From Aureispira anguillae (lineage in GTDB: Bacteria; Bacteroidota; Bacteroidia; Chitinophagales; Saprospiraceae): 64,000 bases of DNA. The stretch is taken from positions 5,320,001 through 5,384,000 of the forward strand of contig NZ_AP026867.1 of the NCBI RefSeq assembly GCF_026000115.1, written 5' to 3'. The notes below the pieces were generated by a model, which saw nothing but the letters and a program-made list of their open reading frames with translations, was not told where the DNA came from and searched no databases. The position numbers were made by a program, and so were the translations under genes. Positions 1 through 9,734 of this stretch are shown piece by piece (the stretch's first letter is position 1; each line of letters starts with the position of its first letter).

Positions 1-1
1 A

Positions 2-409
2 CAAAGAAATTGGTCTAACCTATATTGTTGGAATCAGGCACTACAACAAATTTTTGAGCGACACAATTTTGCCTACTGCACGACTAGAGACAATTTGATT
101 AATTCTGATGCTGGCATTACTACTTGTGAGGCATTGATCGCTCGAACAGGATCTATTTTATTGAGTAGCAATTCTGAATCAGGTCGCAGCCTTTCTATCG
201 TCCCCCCCGTTCATATCGTTATTGCAACTCCCAATCAAGTTGTTTATAATTTGAAAGAAGTATTGAGTTTACAAACAGCTCGAGCAGACCAATGGCCTTC
301 TATGTTATGCTTTACCTCAACCAATAGCCGTACTGCCGATATTGAAAAAACACTAGTTAATGGTGCTCATGGTCCCAAAGAAATTTTTGTATTCATGTTA
401 GATATATAA
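2..409 (+). CDS. LUD-domain protein (LutC/YkgG-type), 5' end cut by window edge
   Basis: The frame is open from base 2 to the TAA ending at 409, so the gene begins before the window; the internal TTG at 95 is not its start. The visible 135 residues match the C-terminal half of the LUD domain: a TGSILL segment, then LPPV-like IVPPVHIV, then SRTADIEKTLVNGAHGPKE, which closes the family's active site. LutC-type proteins belong to the LutABC system, which oxidises L-lactate using iron-sulfur proteins. The family assignment is firm; the link to lactate is inferred because lutA and lutB would lie outside the window. No terminator is obvious before the next gene. Confidence 0.8.
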   Translation, partial: QRNWSNLYCWNQALQQIFERHNFAYCTTRDNLINSDAGITTCEALIARTGSILLSSNSESGRSLSIVPPVHIVIATPNQVVYNLKEVLSLQTARADQWPSMLCFTSTNSRTADIEKTLVNGAHGPKEIFVFMLDI

Positions 410-535
410 TAATCCTTTTTTTCAACCAAGAAACAATCATTAAAGAACAAAAGATCAATTAATAATGAAATTTCATTCCTAATAATATTTCATAAGATGA
501 TCTAATTACCTCATCCCCCTTTATAATAACAATCA

Positions 536-1813
536 ATGAGACTTTTTATTTTTCTTAGTATTTTATCGTTCTGTAGCCTTGGCTTACAGGCAACCACCCC
601 TAGTATTTCTGAAATTAAACAGCAACCTATAAAAATAGTCATTCAAGAAGCTGAAAAATTATACAACAATGCCATTTATGAAGAAGCCTATTATTATTAT
701 CAGGCATTGAGTGAAATGAAAAAAAAGCCTAGTGCCCAAGATTTATATCGCTTAGGAAAAACAGCACTCATTGCTAAAAAATACGATATATGTCAAGAGA
801 CTCTAGCCCCTCTCCTCTCCAAATCAAAACGATTTCCATTAATTCATTACGAATATGCCTCTGCGCTCAAGTATACAGGACAATATGTTTTAGCTAGCCA
901 ACATTTCCAATCTTATCTAAATGCCAATCAAAACGAACAGAACAACGATTATATAAAATTGGCACAAATGCATCTGAATATCTGTCAAAAAGCCTTAAAA
1001 GAACAAGAAAATACCTCCGCTTGGTTTTTTGATGCTTTAGCAAAAGAACAGACAGAAGAAGAAACAACATATAGAGCCTTGACACAAGCAAGTAAGTACA
1101 AAATTAGTTTAATTGAATGCCAAACTAGCAAAGGTACTTGCATCAAAAAAGTGTATCCTGATAATACCATTGAACCTCTTCAAAATTCAGTTGGTAATCC
1201 CATTTTTAATAGTTGCGCTCCACATATAGCCCCCGATGGTGAAACGGTCTATTTTGCACAACAAGAAATGGGAAAAACAGAATATCAAATTTTTACAGGA
1301 AAAATGACTTCTAATGGAGAAATTGAAGACATCAAAAAATTGGGTTCAGGGGTTAACCGAGCTGGTTTCTCAAGTACTCATCCTACCATTGGACTAACGA
1401 GTAAGGGGCAACAGATTTTGTACTTTGCCTCTACACTCCCTGGCAGTAAAGGAGGGTATGACATTTGGTATGCGGTCAAAACGTTAGATGGTCAATTTAC
1501 AATGGCTTACAACCTCGGAACTCGTGTCAATGGCGAAGGAGATGACATTACTCCTTTTTATTACCAAAATGATGGAGAGCTTTATTTTAGCTCTGAAAAA
1601 CCTAGGGGCTATGGTGGCTTAGATGTTTATAAAATGACTGGAGAGAAAAAACGCTGGCTGCAAGCAACTGCACAGCATTTAGAAAGCCCTGTTAACTCAA
1701 CAGCCAATGATTTTCATTTCAAAAAAACAGCACAGGGAAAAGGGCATTTTTCTAGCGATCGAAATGGAAAGAAAGAAGCAATCATCAAATACAAAAAAAA
1801 TATTGGTGCTTAA
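536..1813 (+). CDS. exported TPR + PD40 (WD40-like propeller) protein
   Basis: A protein of 425 residues with an N-terminal signal peptide (hydrophobic residues 3-19, likely cut after LQA). Residues 30-160 are helical and TPR-like. Residues about 215-420 carry PD40-type beta-propeller blades (NSCAPHIAPDGETVYFA; THPTIGL...YFAS; DITPFYYQNDGELYFSS...GGLDVYKM). This architecture is the front part of the Bacteroidota PD40/OmpA proteins such as the T9SS component PorE, but no C-terminal OmpA peptidoglycan-binding domain is present here. It is probably periplasmic or outer-membrane associated. Function is unknown; a scaffold role in secretion or gliding is a guess from architecture. Confidence 0.7.
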   Translation: MRLFIFLSILSFCSLGLQATTPSISEIKQQPIKIVIQEAEKLYNNAIYEEAYYYYQALSEMKKKPSAQDLYRLGKTALIAKKYDICQETLAPLLSKSKRFPLIHYEYASALKYTGQYVLASQHFQSYLNANQNEQNNDYIKLAQMHLNICQKALKEQENTSAWFFDALAKEQTEEETTYRALTQASKYKISLIECQTSKGTCIKKVYPDNTIEPLQNSVGNPIFNSCAPHIAPDGETVYFAQQEMGKTEYQIFTGKMTSNGEIEDIKKLGSGVNRAGFSSTHPTIGLTSKGQQILYFASTLPGSKGGYDIWYAVKTLDGQFTMAYNLGTRVNGEGDDITPFYYQNDGELYFSSEKPRGYGGLDVYKMTGEKKRWLQATAQHLESPVNSTANDFHFKKTAQGKGHFSSDRNGKKEAIIKYKKNIGA

Positions 1814-1943
1814 ATAATAGATGTTATTATCGTAGAATTGATGGGATCAAATGCAACAATGACCAACTATTTGCGTATACTATCTTGCAAAATTCATTTA
1901 TTTGATTACACAGATTAACTCAACGTGAATTTATATTATTTTT
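1814..1943. other. intergenic sequence before MITE-like element 1
   Basis: AT-rich spacer between the PD40 gene and the repeat element. I see no gene, terminator with a clear U-tract, or promoter here. Confidence 0.5.
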
Positions 1944-2142
1944 GGTTCTTTGACAAATTGTGTGGTATCGTAAACTACCTTGCCTGCTTATTACTACTTT
2001 TGTTATATGCTATAGGTCGTAAGTTGTATGCTTAGTTCCTGTAAATACAGGACATACGACTTAGGACCTATAACTTTCTTCTAAAAAAGTAATTAAAAGC
2101 TTACCCTTTTTTAGTGTTTACCACACAATTTTTCAAAGAACC
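1944..2142. mobile_element. MITE-like palindromic element, copy 1
   Basis: A 199-bp element with terminal inverted repeats. The left end reads GGTTCTTTGACAAATTGTGT and the reverse complement of the right end differs from it at a single base over about 23 bp. The centre is a long hairpin (2012-2072) whose arms pair across a CCTGTAAATACAGG core. The interior is nearly identical to the element at 15568-15795. It contains no ORF. Flanks are T-rich, so a target duplication cannot be resolved. It ends 33 bp before the start of the KTRYS-repeat gene, so it may contribute to that gene's 5' UTR. Confidence 0.8.
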
Positions 2143-2175
2143 TTATTTTTTAATCCATTATTATCCTACTATACA

Positions 2176-2709
2176 ATGAATACCATACTCAAACTATTAT
2201 TTACCTCTGTACTTTTAATATTTAGTGCTAATTTCATTTGGGGACAAACCACTAACCTAAAAACTCGTTATTCCAACGATTGGGATTCTTGGGAAAGTTC
2301 AGGAAGTCTAGATGCCAAAATCAAAACCCGTTATTCTAATGATTGGGACAATTGGGAATACAACATTGATGGTAAATCTGGCTCCATTAAAACTCGTTAT
2401 TCCAACGACTGGGATAGTTGGGAGGTAGGAAATATGCGAATTAAAACGAGATATTCAGAGGATTGGGATAATTGGGAAATTTCGGGCGATGGGTTTAACC
2501 TCAAAGCAAAAACTAGATACTCAGAAGATTGGGATAACTGGGAAATATCAGGAGATGTTAACCTCAAAATCAAAACTAGATATTCGGAAGATTGGGACAA
2601 TTGGGAAATATCAGGAGACTTATCCAAACTCAGTCCTGCAGCCAAAGCTGCTGTTCTTTTTATCCCTATTTTTGCGGCAAGTATCCATCAAAAGGGCATT
2701 CATAAATAA
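2176..2709 (+). CDS. small exported KTRYSxDWDxWE-repeat protein
   Basis: A protein of 177 residues with a signal peptide (residues 1-23, cut near IWG-Q). The mature part consists of six copies of KTRYS(N/E)DWD(S/N)WE starting at residues 29, 50, 72, 90, 112 and 133, spaced 18-22 residues apart. They are joined by short Gly/Ser/Asp linkers, often ISGD followed by a basic strand (NLKIK). A hydrophobic tail segment (AAVLFIPIFAA, about residues 157-167) follows, ending HQKGIHK. The W/Y/D-rich, short-period pattern suggests stacked beta hairpins. I do not recognise a named family. The three C-terminal repeats are more alike than the first three, which fits recent duplication. Confidence 0.7.
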   Translation: MNTILKLLFTSVLLIFSANFIWGQTTNLKTRYSNDWDSWESSGSLDAKIKTRYSNDWDNWEYNIDGKSGSIKTRYSNDWDSWEVGNMRIKTRYSEDWDNWEISGDGFNLKAKTRYSEDWDNWEISGDVNLKIKTRYSEDWDNWEISGDLSKLSPAAKAAVLFIPIFAASIHQKGIHK

Positions 2710-2735
2710 ACAAAATTTAATGTTCTAATACGTTT

Positions 2736-2777
2736 AATCAACCTCCAATAGCAAAGTTTATTGGAGGTTGATTTTTT
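2736..2777 (+). terminator. intrinsic terminator after the KTRYS-repeat gene
   Basis: A perfect 15-bp stem (2736-2750 with 2759-2773) and an 8-nt loop, followed by a run of T on the plus strand. It sits between two converging genes. Confidence 0.85.
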
Positions 2778-2788
2778 TATCATACTTC

Positions 2789-3445
2789 TTAGAATTTCCC
2801 ACCAATTGTTAATCCAATTAGAACATTTTCGTATTGCAGATCAGCTGCATTCAAATAATTTGCTGCCAAGATAGTCACATCAATTCCTACCGCAAATGAC
2901 CTATAGCGAAATTTCAGATTAGGATTGATTAAATATCCAAAAGCAGCATCACTAACGCTTGGATTAGCAACCATAGCCAACCCAAAATTAACATTTGCTT
3001 CTAGTCCAATTTTTCCTCCAAAACTAAAGGCATTCATTAAACCAAGATTGATCGGAGCAAGAACAAAATCGATGTTAAAATCACCAGGGTTATAAGTGGC
3101 ATTTCTTGAAAAAATCAGATGCACTCGTCCCCAAGTTGCTCCAATTCCAGGGCGATAGGTTTTCATCTTGCCAAAATACCATTTATTTCCTAAGCGAAAG
3201 CCTAATCCTGCCCCGCTAAGATCGTGTCTATAGCCCGAATTTGCGTCAGAATATTTAATGGTAGCAGCCTGAATCAAACCATCTAAGAAAAAACCATTTT
3301 CTAGAATATGCTCCTCATAATCTATTTCAGGATCAGCTGTTGTATTCTTTTTAGAATAATCAAATTCTTCCAAAGTATTTTTTTGGGCGATTACCGCCTC
3401 TTGCCCTAAGAACAGCAGCAAAGTTAAAATTAATGTAAAACGCAT
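2789..3445 (-). CDS. outer-membrane beta-barrel protein
   Basis: A protein of 218 residues with a signal peptide (hydrophobic residues 3-19, cut at VIA-QK). After an acidic linker (residues 22-50) come alternating amphipathic strands rich in Gly and aromatics (GLGFRLGNKWYFG, FSFGGKIGLEANVNFGL, FRYRSFAVGIDVTIL), and it ends in a strand with terminal Phe (IGLTIGGKF). Both are hallmarks of small Bacteroidota outer-membrane barrels inserted by BamA. No specific function can be assigned. It lies downstream of and co-directional with rpsA, but rpsA has its own terminator between them. Confidence 0.65.
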   Translation of the reverse strand: MRFTLILTLLLFLGQEAVIAQKNTLEEFDYSKKNTTADPEIDYEEHILENGFFLDGLIQAATIKYSDANSGYRHDLSGAGLGFRLGNKWYFGKMKTYRPGIGATWGRVHLIFSRNATYNPGDFNIDFVLAPINLGLMNAFSFGGKIGLEANVNFGLAMVANPSVSDAAFGYLINPNLKFRYRSFAVGIDVTILAANYLNAADLQYENVLIGLTIGGKF

Positions 3446-3488
3446 GGTTGTTTAGTTTTTTGTATAAAATTTTAGTCATCAGATCATC

Positions 3489-3527
3489 CAAAAAAAAACG
3501 GATGCACAACAATTGCGCATCCGTTTT
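3489..3527 (-). terminator. rpsA intrinsic terminator
   Basis: An 11-bp perfect stem (3495-3505 with 3517-3527); on the minus strand it is followed by a T run (complement of the A tract at 3489-3498). It lies about 30 nt past the rpsA stop. Confidence 0.85.
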
Positions 3528-3555
3528 ATATTCTTAAACAATAGAACGTAGAATA

Positions 3556-5466
3556 TTATTCACCGTCTTTATTGTCTCCTGCTTCTTCGTTTTTCAACTG
3601 CTCTTTCAATTCAGAGAAAGCACTCAAATCACCAAAGGTACTCTTTTCGTTGCTAGAGTTAACCTCATTAACCGCTTTCTTAGCAGCTTGTTTTTCTGCT
3701 TTGATTGCTTCTTTATCAGCTTGCTCAGCACTACGCTTAGCATCTGTGTAGAAACGAGAATGAGAAACTAAAATACGCTTATCATCACGGTTAAATTCAA
3801 TTACTTTGAACATCAATTGCTCATCTACTTCAGCTAAAGATCCATCTTCTTTTTTGATGTGACGGATAGGAGCAAATGCTTCTAGACCATAAGGCAACAA
3901 GACAATAGCACCTCTGTCATCACGACGCAAGATAGTAGCTTCATGAGAAGAACCTTCTGGGAACACATCAGCAAAAGTATCCCATGGATTCTCTTCCAAT
4001 TGTTTGTGTCCTAAAGATAGTTTACGGCTATCTTTGTCGATTTCAAGAATGATAATATCCAAAGTAGCACCTACTTTTGTAAATTCAGCAGGGTGAGCAA
4101 AACGCTTAGTCCAAGAAAGATCAGAAATGTGGATCATTCCACCAATACCTTCTTCCAATTCGATAAACACACCGTATGGAGTCAAGTTCTTAACTTCACC
4201 TTTGTGGCTAGAACCTTTAGGATATTTTTCTTCGATTTTTGTCCAAGGATCTTCTTGTAGTTTTCTCAAACTCAAAGACATTTTGCGATCATCACGGTCG
4301 ATGGTAACCACCTTAGCTTCATACTCGTCTCCTTCTTTAAAGAATTCACGAGAGTTGATTGGTTGGCTGCTCCAAGAAACCTCAGAAACGTGGATAAGAC
4401 CTTCAACACCAGGAGTAACTTCCAAGAAAGCACCATAATCCTCAATGTTAACGATTTTACCTTTCACGATAGAACCAGGTTGTACATCTTCTGCCAATAC
4501 ATCCCATGGATGAGGTTGTAATTGTTTTAGACCTAAAGAGATACGTTTTTTATCATCGTTAAAGTCTAATACTACAACATTTAGTTTTTGGCCATTTTCC
4601 AATACATCACTTGGGTGCTTAATACGTCCCCAAGAAATATCAGTAATGTACAACAAACCATCAACACCACCCAAATCCAAGAAAGCACCAAAGTCAGTAA
4701 GGTTTTTAACCGTACCTTCCAATACTTGACCTTTCTCCAATTTAGAGATAATTGCTTGACGTTGCTCTTCCAAATCACTTTCGATAAGTGCTTTGTGAGA
4801 TACAACTGCGTTTTTGATAGATTCGTTAATTTTAACAACTTTGAACTCCATTGTTTTACCAACGTAAGCATCATAGTCAATAATTGGACGAATATCAATT
4901 TGTGATCCAGGAAGGAAAGTTTCCAAACCATCGATGTCTACGATAAGACCACCTTTAGTTTTGCTAATTACTGTACCAGTAACTACTTTTCCTTCTTCGA
5001 AAGAAGAAACGATGTTAGCCCAAGCGCTCAACAATTTAGCTTTACGACGAGAAAGCACCAATTGTCCACGTTTGTCTTCTTGCGTTTCAACGTATACCTC
5101 TACTACATCACCAACAGCCAAATCAGGCATGTCACGGAATTCTGTACGAGATACTAAACCATCAGATTTACAGTTCAAATCCAAAACAACATCACTAGCA
5201 GTGATAAATACTACCTTACCAGCAACGATTTCAAATTCTTTGATAGAACTTAGTGTATTTTCATACAAAGCCTCATACTCCTCAATTACACTATCTTCGT
5301 AGTTCAATACACCTTTAGGACCTTTGTCCCAATCAAAATCATCAAAAGCAGTTTCTTCAACTACTTCTTCATTAGTTTCTACTGTTTGCTCAACAACAGG
5401 CTCTGTTGTTGGAGTGTTTTCAACAACTTTTTCTTCGTTGTTATTTTCGTTCTCAAGATTCTCCAT
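3556..5466 (-). CDS. rpsA: 30S ribosomal protein S1
   Basis: A protein of 636 residues with an acidic N-terminal extension (residues 1-75, Glu/Asn/Val-rich), typical of Bacteroidota S1. Six S1 (OB-fold) RNA-binding domains follow, at roughly 84-150, 160-225, 245-315, 332-402, 418-488 and 504-570. The repeats show the signature GxVxxxxxxGAF(L/I)...G(L/I)(L/I)(Y/H)(I/V)S(D/E)(I/V)SW. The tail is charged (Lys/Glu/Ala). S1 binds mRNA on the 30S subunit; in this phylum, with few Shine-Dalgarno sites, its role in start selection is of particular interest. A matching promoter lies upstream and a terminator downstream, so it appears monocistronic. Confidence 0.96.
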   Translation of the reverse strand: MENLENENNNEEKVVENTPTTEPVVEQTVETNEEVVEETAFDDFDWDKGPKGVLNYEDSVIEEYEALYENTLSSIKEFEIVAGKVVFITASDVVLDLNCKSDGLVSRTEFRDMPDLAVGDVVEVYVETQEDKRGQLVLSRRKAKLLSAWANIVSSFEEGKVVTGTVISKTKGGLIVDIDGLETFLPGSQIDIRPIIDYDAYVGKTMEFKVVKINESIKNAVVSHKALIESDLEEQRQAIISKLEKGQVLEGTVKNLTDFGAFLDLGGVDGLLYITDISWGRIKHPSDVLENGQKLNVVVLDFNDDKKRISLGLKQLQPHPWDVLAEDVQPGSIVKGKIVNIEDYGAFLEVTPGVEGLIHVSEVSWSSQPINSREFFKEGDEYEAKVVTIDRDDRKMSLSLRKLQEDPWTKIEEKYPKGSSHKGEVKNLTPYGVFIELEEGIGGMIHISDLSWTKRFAHPAEFTKVGATLDIIILEIDKDSRKLSLGHKQLEENPWDTFADVFPEGSSHEATILRRDDRGAIVLLPYGLEAFAPIRHIKKEDGSLAEVDEQLMFKVIEFNRDDKRILVSHSRFYTDAKRSAEQADKEAIKAEKQAAKKAVNEVNSSNEKSTFGDLSAFSELKEQLKNEEAGDNKDGE

Positions 5467-5560
5467 TATAGAAAAAGCTTGTTTTTAAAAGGTTAAGAAA
5501 TAATTTTTCGATCAGCTTTTTGATTTCCAAATAGTTAAACACTTGAATAAAAAGCGAGTG

Positions 5561-5592
5561 CAAAGATAACAATAAAGCTGTTGAGAACCAAA
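5561..5592 (-). promoter_or_regulatory. rpsA promoter, Bacteroidota type
   Basis: On the minus strand TTTG (5589-5592), 20 nt, then TATCTTTG (5561-5568) fits the TTTG-N19..21-TAnnTTTG consensus of the phylum's main sigma factor. This leaves a 5' UTR of roughly 90 nt before the rpsA ATG. Confidence 0.7.
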
Positions 5593-5688
5593 TAATTTTA
5601 GTCCTATTCAATATTTTTTTTGTTTAGAATAGTAGCGTTGTCCAATAACCACTCCTCTATACACTTACAAAAGATAGAAAGGAGGTCT

Positions 5689-6423
5689 CTATCCTAGAAA
5701 AAAACGTTGCTCTTGAATGAACTGTGCTTTGCGACGAGTGGACACATCAAGGTATTTATTATTGACCAATACCACTTCACCCCCTCGTCCTTTAATGTAT
5801 CGAACAACATGTTCTAAATTGACAAGATATTTATCGTGAATACGAGAAAAAAAAGCCCCCTTTAATTGTTTTTCGTAAACCCCAATAGGTTTTGAAGATA
5901 AAACAGTGGTCTCATCCAATAAATAAAATTTGGTATAGCTTCTATCTGCTTCCAAATAGAGTACATCATTCAAATTGACAAAAGATAAGTCTGTAAGCGA
6001 TGGAACCATAATTTTTTTGATCGCCTTATGTTCTAAATTTATCAATAAGTTGGATGATTCTTCTGAGCTTGCTTTAAGGCAACGATTAATGGCTTGATCT
6101 AGGGCATCTTCATCAATTGGTTTGAGCAAATAATGCTTTGCAGCAAAATCAAACGCTTTTAAAGAGTATTCGCTAAAAGCAGTTGTAAAAATTACTTCAT
6201 AATTATAATCTGAAGTTCGATTCAAGACCTCAAATCCATCTCCATCTGGCAAGTGAACATCTAAGAAAATTAAATCTGGATTTAATGCTTTGATTAGCCG
6301 CACAGCCTCTTTTAAGGTCTGTGCCTTGGCAACAATCGAGATGTCTTTTTTATAGGGAATTAACAACTCGCTTAGAAGCTCAAGATTATGGAAATCATCT
6401 TCTACCAATATTGTTCGGAGCAT
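5689..6423 (-). CDS. LytTR-family response regulator
   Basis: A protein of 244 residues. Residues 1-115 form a receiver domain with acidic pocket D9/D10, phospho-acceptor D55 in LIFLDVHLPDGDG, conserved Thr near 80-81 and K101-P102. Residues about 135-240 form a LytTR DNA-binding domain (FVNLNDVLYLEADRSYTKFY; LSSKPIGVYEKQL; RIHDKYLVNLEHVVRY). Only one base separates it from the upstream kinase stop, so the two are a translationally close pair. LytTR regulators bind direct repeats near target promoters. The target here cannot be read from the sequence. Confidence 0.93.
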   Translation of the reverse strand: MLRTILVEDDFHNLELLSELLIPYKKDISIVAKAQTLKEAVRLIKALNPDLIFLDVHLPDGDGFEVLNRTSDYNYEVIFTTAFSEYSLKAFDFAAKHYLLKPIDEDALDQAINRCLKASSEESSNLLINLEHKAIKKIMVPSLTDLSFVNLNDVLYLEADRSYTKFYLLDETTVLSSKPIGVYEKQLKGAFFSRIHDKYLVNLEHVVRYIKGRGGEVVLVNNKYLDVSTRRKAQFIQEQRFFLG

Positions 6424-6424
6424 C

Positions 6425-9373
6425 TTATTTATTTTTTAGCGTTGAAGGAAAATGCAGGATAAATCTAGTACTACAATTAAAATCGTCTACGACATCTTCT
6501 ACAGATATTTTAATGTGTACGTGCAACAGCTTATTAATCGTGTTTATCCTTTGCTTTAACAGGTTTAATCCTTGTGATGTCTTTTTAACAAAAAATTGCT
6601 TTTTAATTTCTTTTGCCCTTGCTCTTCCGATTCCATTGTCTTCAATCTTAATCCTTAGACCATTGTCTATTTCTTCTAATACAATCAACAATTTACGATT
6701 TCCTTCTTTGGGAGCCAAACCGTGAATAATGGCATTTTCGACCAAAGGCTGAAGAAGCATGGGGGGTATGTTCCATTTTTTTACATCTATTTTATTCAAA
6801 TGGACAATTTCAAAATCATGTCTATAGCTGCTGCCACTAGATAGGCGCTCGTATTCCATTTCCAAATAAAGTTGTAGATGATTAATTTCTTTTTCCAACA
6901 AGATCAAGGAATGTTGGCTGTTCTCCAAAGTACTTCGCATCAGAGCAGCGAATTTCTGCAGAAATTTTAAGGCTTGCTTTTTTTGATTTTTGTACAAAAA
7001 ATAAACCACTGAATTAATAGCATTAAATAAGAAATGCGGTTTTAGTTGACTCCTTAATGATTTCTGCTCTGCTTCTGCCAATTCTTTTTCCAAATTCTTT
7101 TGGGCTATAATATGACGAATATAAATCGCAACAGCTAACACAATAAGCGTGGTAATTAACAATAGAAAACTCCAGGTTTGTGTAAAATGGGGATAAATTT
7201 CAAAAGACAGTTTTATTCCTTTTTTTTGCCATTCACCATTCTTCTTTTTGGTTTCTATCATCAACTCATAATAATCAGGCGCTAGATTATTGCAATTGAT
7301 TTGAGGCAATTTGGTATATACCCAATCTTTAGATTGGCTCTTCTGATTACTTAGCCGATAACGATAACTAACAGAATTTGTTGCATTAAATGACAATGCT
7401 AAAAAATCAACTACAATATTATATTGATTATAAGACAGCGTGTAGTGGTCTTTTAGCGTTACAGCGTTGCCATTGATGCGAATTTGTTTTATATAAATTG
7501 GTATTTCAAAATCAAATTTTGCAGGCGATAAGACTTTTTGAGGAAGCTGAGCTATTCCCCTATCTGTAGCAAACCAAAGCATAGCTCCTTGAATCAGTAT
7601 GTCATTAACTCCATTGGAGGGCAAATAATTATGAACATCAAATGTTTTTGAAAATTTAATTTTGCCCTCAACAATTGTTAGACGATTTGCTCCTTGATTG
7701 GTTCCTACCCATAAAGTAGAGTCATTTTCAGCCGTTAAACAATGTACAAATACATTAGACAATCCATCCAATGTTGTCCATTGTTGAAGAACCTGAAAAG
7801 TTGTTGGATCAAGGACAATGATTCCGTTTCCCTTGGTGCCTACTAAAAGATAATTTTGAAAATAATTTATCGCCAGAATACTTTGCGATAAGAGTCGATT
7901 TTGTTTTCCTAAACTAACCAACTCCCCTCGATCTTTGTGATAATAAAAAAGTCCCTTTGTTGTCCCTAACCACCATTCATTTTTTGCTTTTTTCTCAATA
8001 GCATTAATCCAATGATTTTTGCAAAGCTGTTCTTTTTGAAAATTTTTATCAATTTCCCAAAGGCCTTTAGCATAGCCAACCATTATTTTTTCTTCGTCTT
8101 TATCCACAAAAATGGATTTTCCTGAATAGCGATGACTGGTATAGTATTTTTTATCGAACAGCAAATCCCCTCCTTTCTGTTCTCCTATAAAGCCATTAGA
8201 AACAAGCAACTTATTTTGCCACTTTTTAAGATCATATAAATCTATTGATGGGTCAATCGTTCTCACTGCTTTCTCAAATGGATAATGCTGATTCAGTTGA
8301 TAAACACGATTCCCCCCAACGCCTATTATTTGATCGTTATAAGCTACAATCTTAACGATTTTCATTGCTTCTTCCTTAAAAAAGTGAAGCAACTCCCAAT
8401 GGCTTATAACAAACACTCCTTTATTAAGTGTTGCTAGCCAATAATTCCCTTCTTTATCTTCATAAATTGAAGCAATTCGAACATCTTTGAAAAAAAGTTT
8501 AGGCTTATCCAAAAATGGTGCAGCGCCATAAAAAAGAAGCCCTTTAGTTGTAGACAACCAAAGTTGTTCCTTCTGATCTAAGTAAGCAGACAAAATAACC
8601 TTGTCTTGCTGTTTCAACTTTAATTGAAAAAGAGAATTTTTAATGCGATCATATATAAACACAAGATCATTCTTAAAAAAAACTTGTTTGGAATCCGAAG
8701 ATATATATTCTCTCTTAACACCTCCTACATCCAAAAGGTTAGCCACAGCAACCTGATGTTCTTTTAGCTCCCCCTTCCAAGTTTGTCCCTTAACAGCTTT
8801 ATTGGCATTGGTTAGTAATAAACTGGTCGTTTCATTTAATAGTAATAAACTCGTGTTTTTAAGATTGGGATCGTCTAATATGGTAAGATAGAGTATGGTA
8901 TCCTCAACCCCTACCCGATAATATTCCTTACCATCAATATTTTTCACCCTAGTTGTAAAATACAGGACATCATTAGAGTCAACTGCGACATTCGCAAAAG
9001 AAGCACGATAATTGAGTATTTTTTCGATTTGTGTATTTGCTGGATGCTGAATAATCGTGTCCTTGTCCCAATAACATAAAGTCCCTGACATGCCTAAAAA
9101 CCATAGGCGATTTTTATAGTCTTGATAAATTCTGAAGACGGTATTTTCTACCAATCCATTTGCTGTTGAAAACAACTCAAAATCCTGCCCGTTATACCGT
9201 ACCACTCCATGGTCTGTACAAATCCAAATAAACCCTTTATTGTCTTGTGTTACTTGATAAGTTTCATTGCTAGGCAATCCATTTTCCAAATTCCAATTAA
9301 CAGAATTTACTTCTTGGGAATACATTGGATTGGCTACTAAAAAGCAAAAAATCAAATGGATAATGTACTTCAT
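6425..9373 (-). CDS. propeller-sensor histidine kinase (Reg_prop + Y_Y_Y + His_kinase)
   Basis: A protein of 982 residues. It has a signal peptide (1-19), then two-component-regulator propeller blades across about 25-640 (GFIWICTDHGVVRYNG; NYWLATLNKGVFVI; EWWLGTTKGLFYY; TLWVGTNQGANRL). A Y_Y_Y Ig-like domain follows at about 650-725 and one membrane helix near 735-757. A short coiled coil leads to a LytS-type kinase: phospho-His H780 in LKPHFLFNAINS, N-box Asn near 880 (LVENAIIHGL) and DNGIG near 912. The large periplasmic propeller presumably senses an extracellular ligand or envelope state. It is immediately followed by its LytTR partner. Unlike hybrid two-component systems, the receiver is on a separate protein. 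Confidence 0.92.
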   Translation of the reverse strand: MKYIIHLIFCFLVANPMYSQEVNSVNWNLENGLPSNETYQVTQDNKGFIWICTDHGVVRYNGQDFELFSTANGLVENTVFRIYQDYKNRLWFLGMSGTLCYWDKDTIIQHPANTQIEKILNYRASFANVAVDSNDVLYFTTRVKNIDGKEYYRVGVEDTILYLTILDDPNLKNTSLLLLNETTSLLLTNANKAVKGQTWKGELKEHQVAVANLLDVGGVKREYISSDSKQVFFKNDLVFIYDRIKNSLFQLKLKQQDKVILSAYLDQKEQLWLSTTKGLLFYGAAPFLDKPKLFFKDVRIASIYEDKEGNYWLATLNKGVFVISHWELLHFFKEEAMKIVKIVAYNDQIIGVGGNRVYQLNQHYPFEKAVRTIDPSIDLYDLKKWQNKLLVSNGFIGEQKGGDLLFDKKYYTSHRYSGKSIFVDKDEEKIMVGYAKGLWEIDKNFQKEQLCKNHWINAIEKKAKNEWWLGTTKGLFYYHKDRGELVSLGKQNRLLSQSILAINYFQNYLLVGTKGNGIIVLDPTTFQVLQQWTTLDGLSNVFVHCLTAENDSTLWVGTNQGANRLTIVEGKIKFSKTFDVHNYLPSNGVNDILIQGAMLWFATDRGIAQLPQKVLSPAKFDFEIPIYIKQIRINGNAVTLKDHYTLSYNQYNIVVDFLALSFNATNSVSYRYRLSNQKSQSKDWVYTKLPQINCNNLAPDYYELMIETKKKNGEWQKKGIKLSFEIYPHFTQTWSFLLLITTLIVLAVAIYIRHIIAQKNLEKELAEAEQKSLRSQLKPHFLFNAINSVVYFLYKNQKKQALKFLQKFAALMRSTLENSQHSLILLEKEINHLQLYLEMEYERLSSGSSYRHDFEIVHLNKIDVKKWNIPPMLLQPLVENAIIHGLAPKEGNRKLLIVLEEIDNGLRIKIEDNGIGRARAKEIKKQFFVKKTSQGLNLLKQRINTINKLLHVHIKISVEDVVDDFNCSTRFILHFPSTLKNK

Positions 9374-9734
9374 TATTGGTAAGGATTCATAATCTAATTG
9401 TTTTAAGATATGGATTTAAAACAACATATACAAAAGCCTCTAAGCTGATATTTCCGCTGATTCCTAAACCAAATACACAGTTATCAAAAACATAAGCACA
9501 TTGGTTGATGGAGCGTTGACACTTGTTAAATCTCACTTTTTTTCCCTTAAAAAGTGCCCTAATTTTGGGCTATAAGAAATGATCACAGCTATCCTATTTT
9601 TTGTTTTGTACTTCCCTCCACAAACACTTAACAGTTATAAGTTGGATCCATCTTTTAAATCTAAACTAAGTAGATGGTCAAAATTATACAAGATTAAAAT
9701 TTCAGTACATTTTTTAACAAAATTCAAATTTATT

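Noticed and set aside
95-409. Gene starting at the TTG at 95
   Set aside because: The frame is open to the window edge and the LUD domain is incomplete at 95, so the gene begins upstream.
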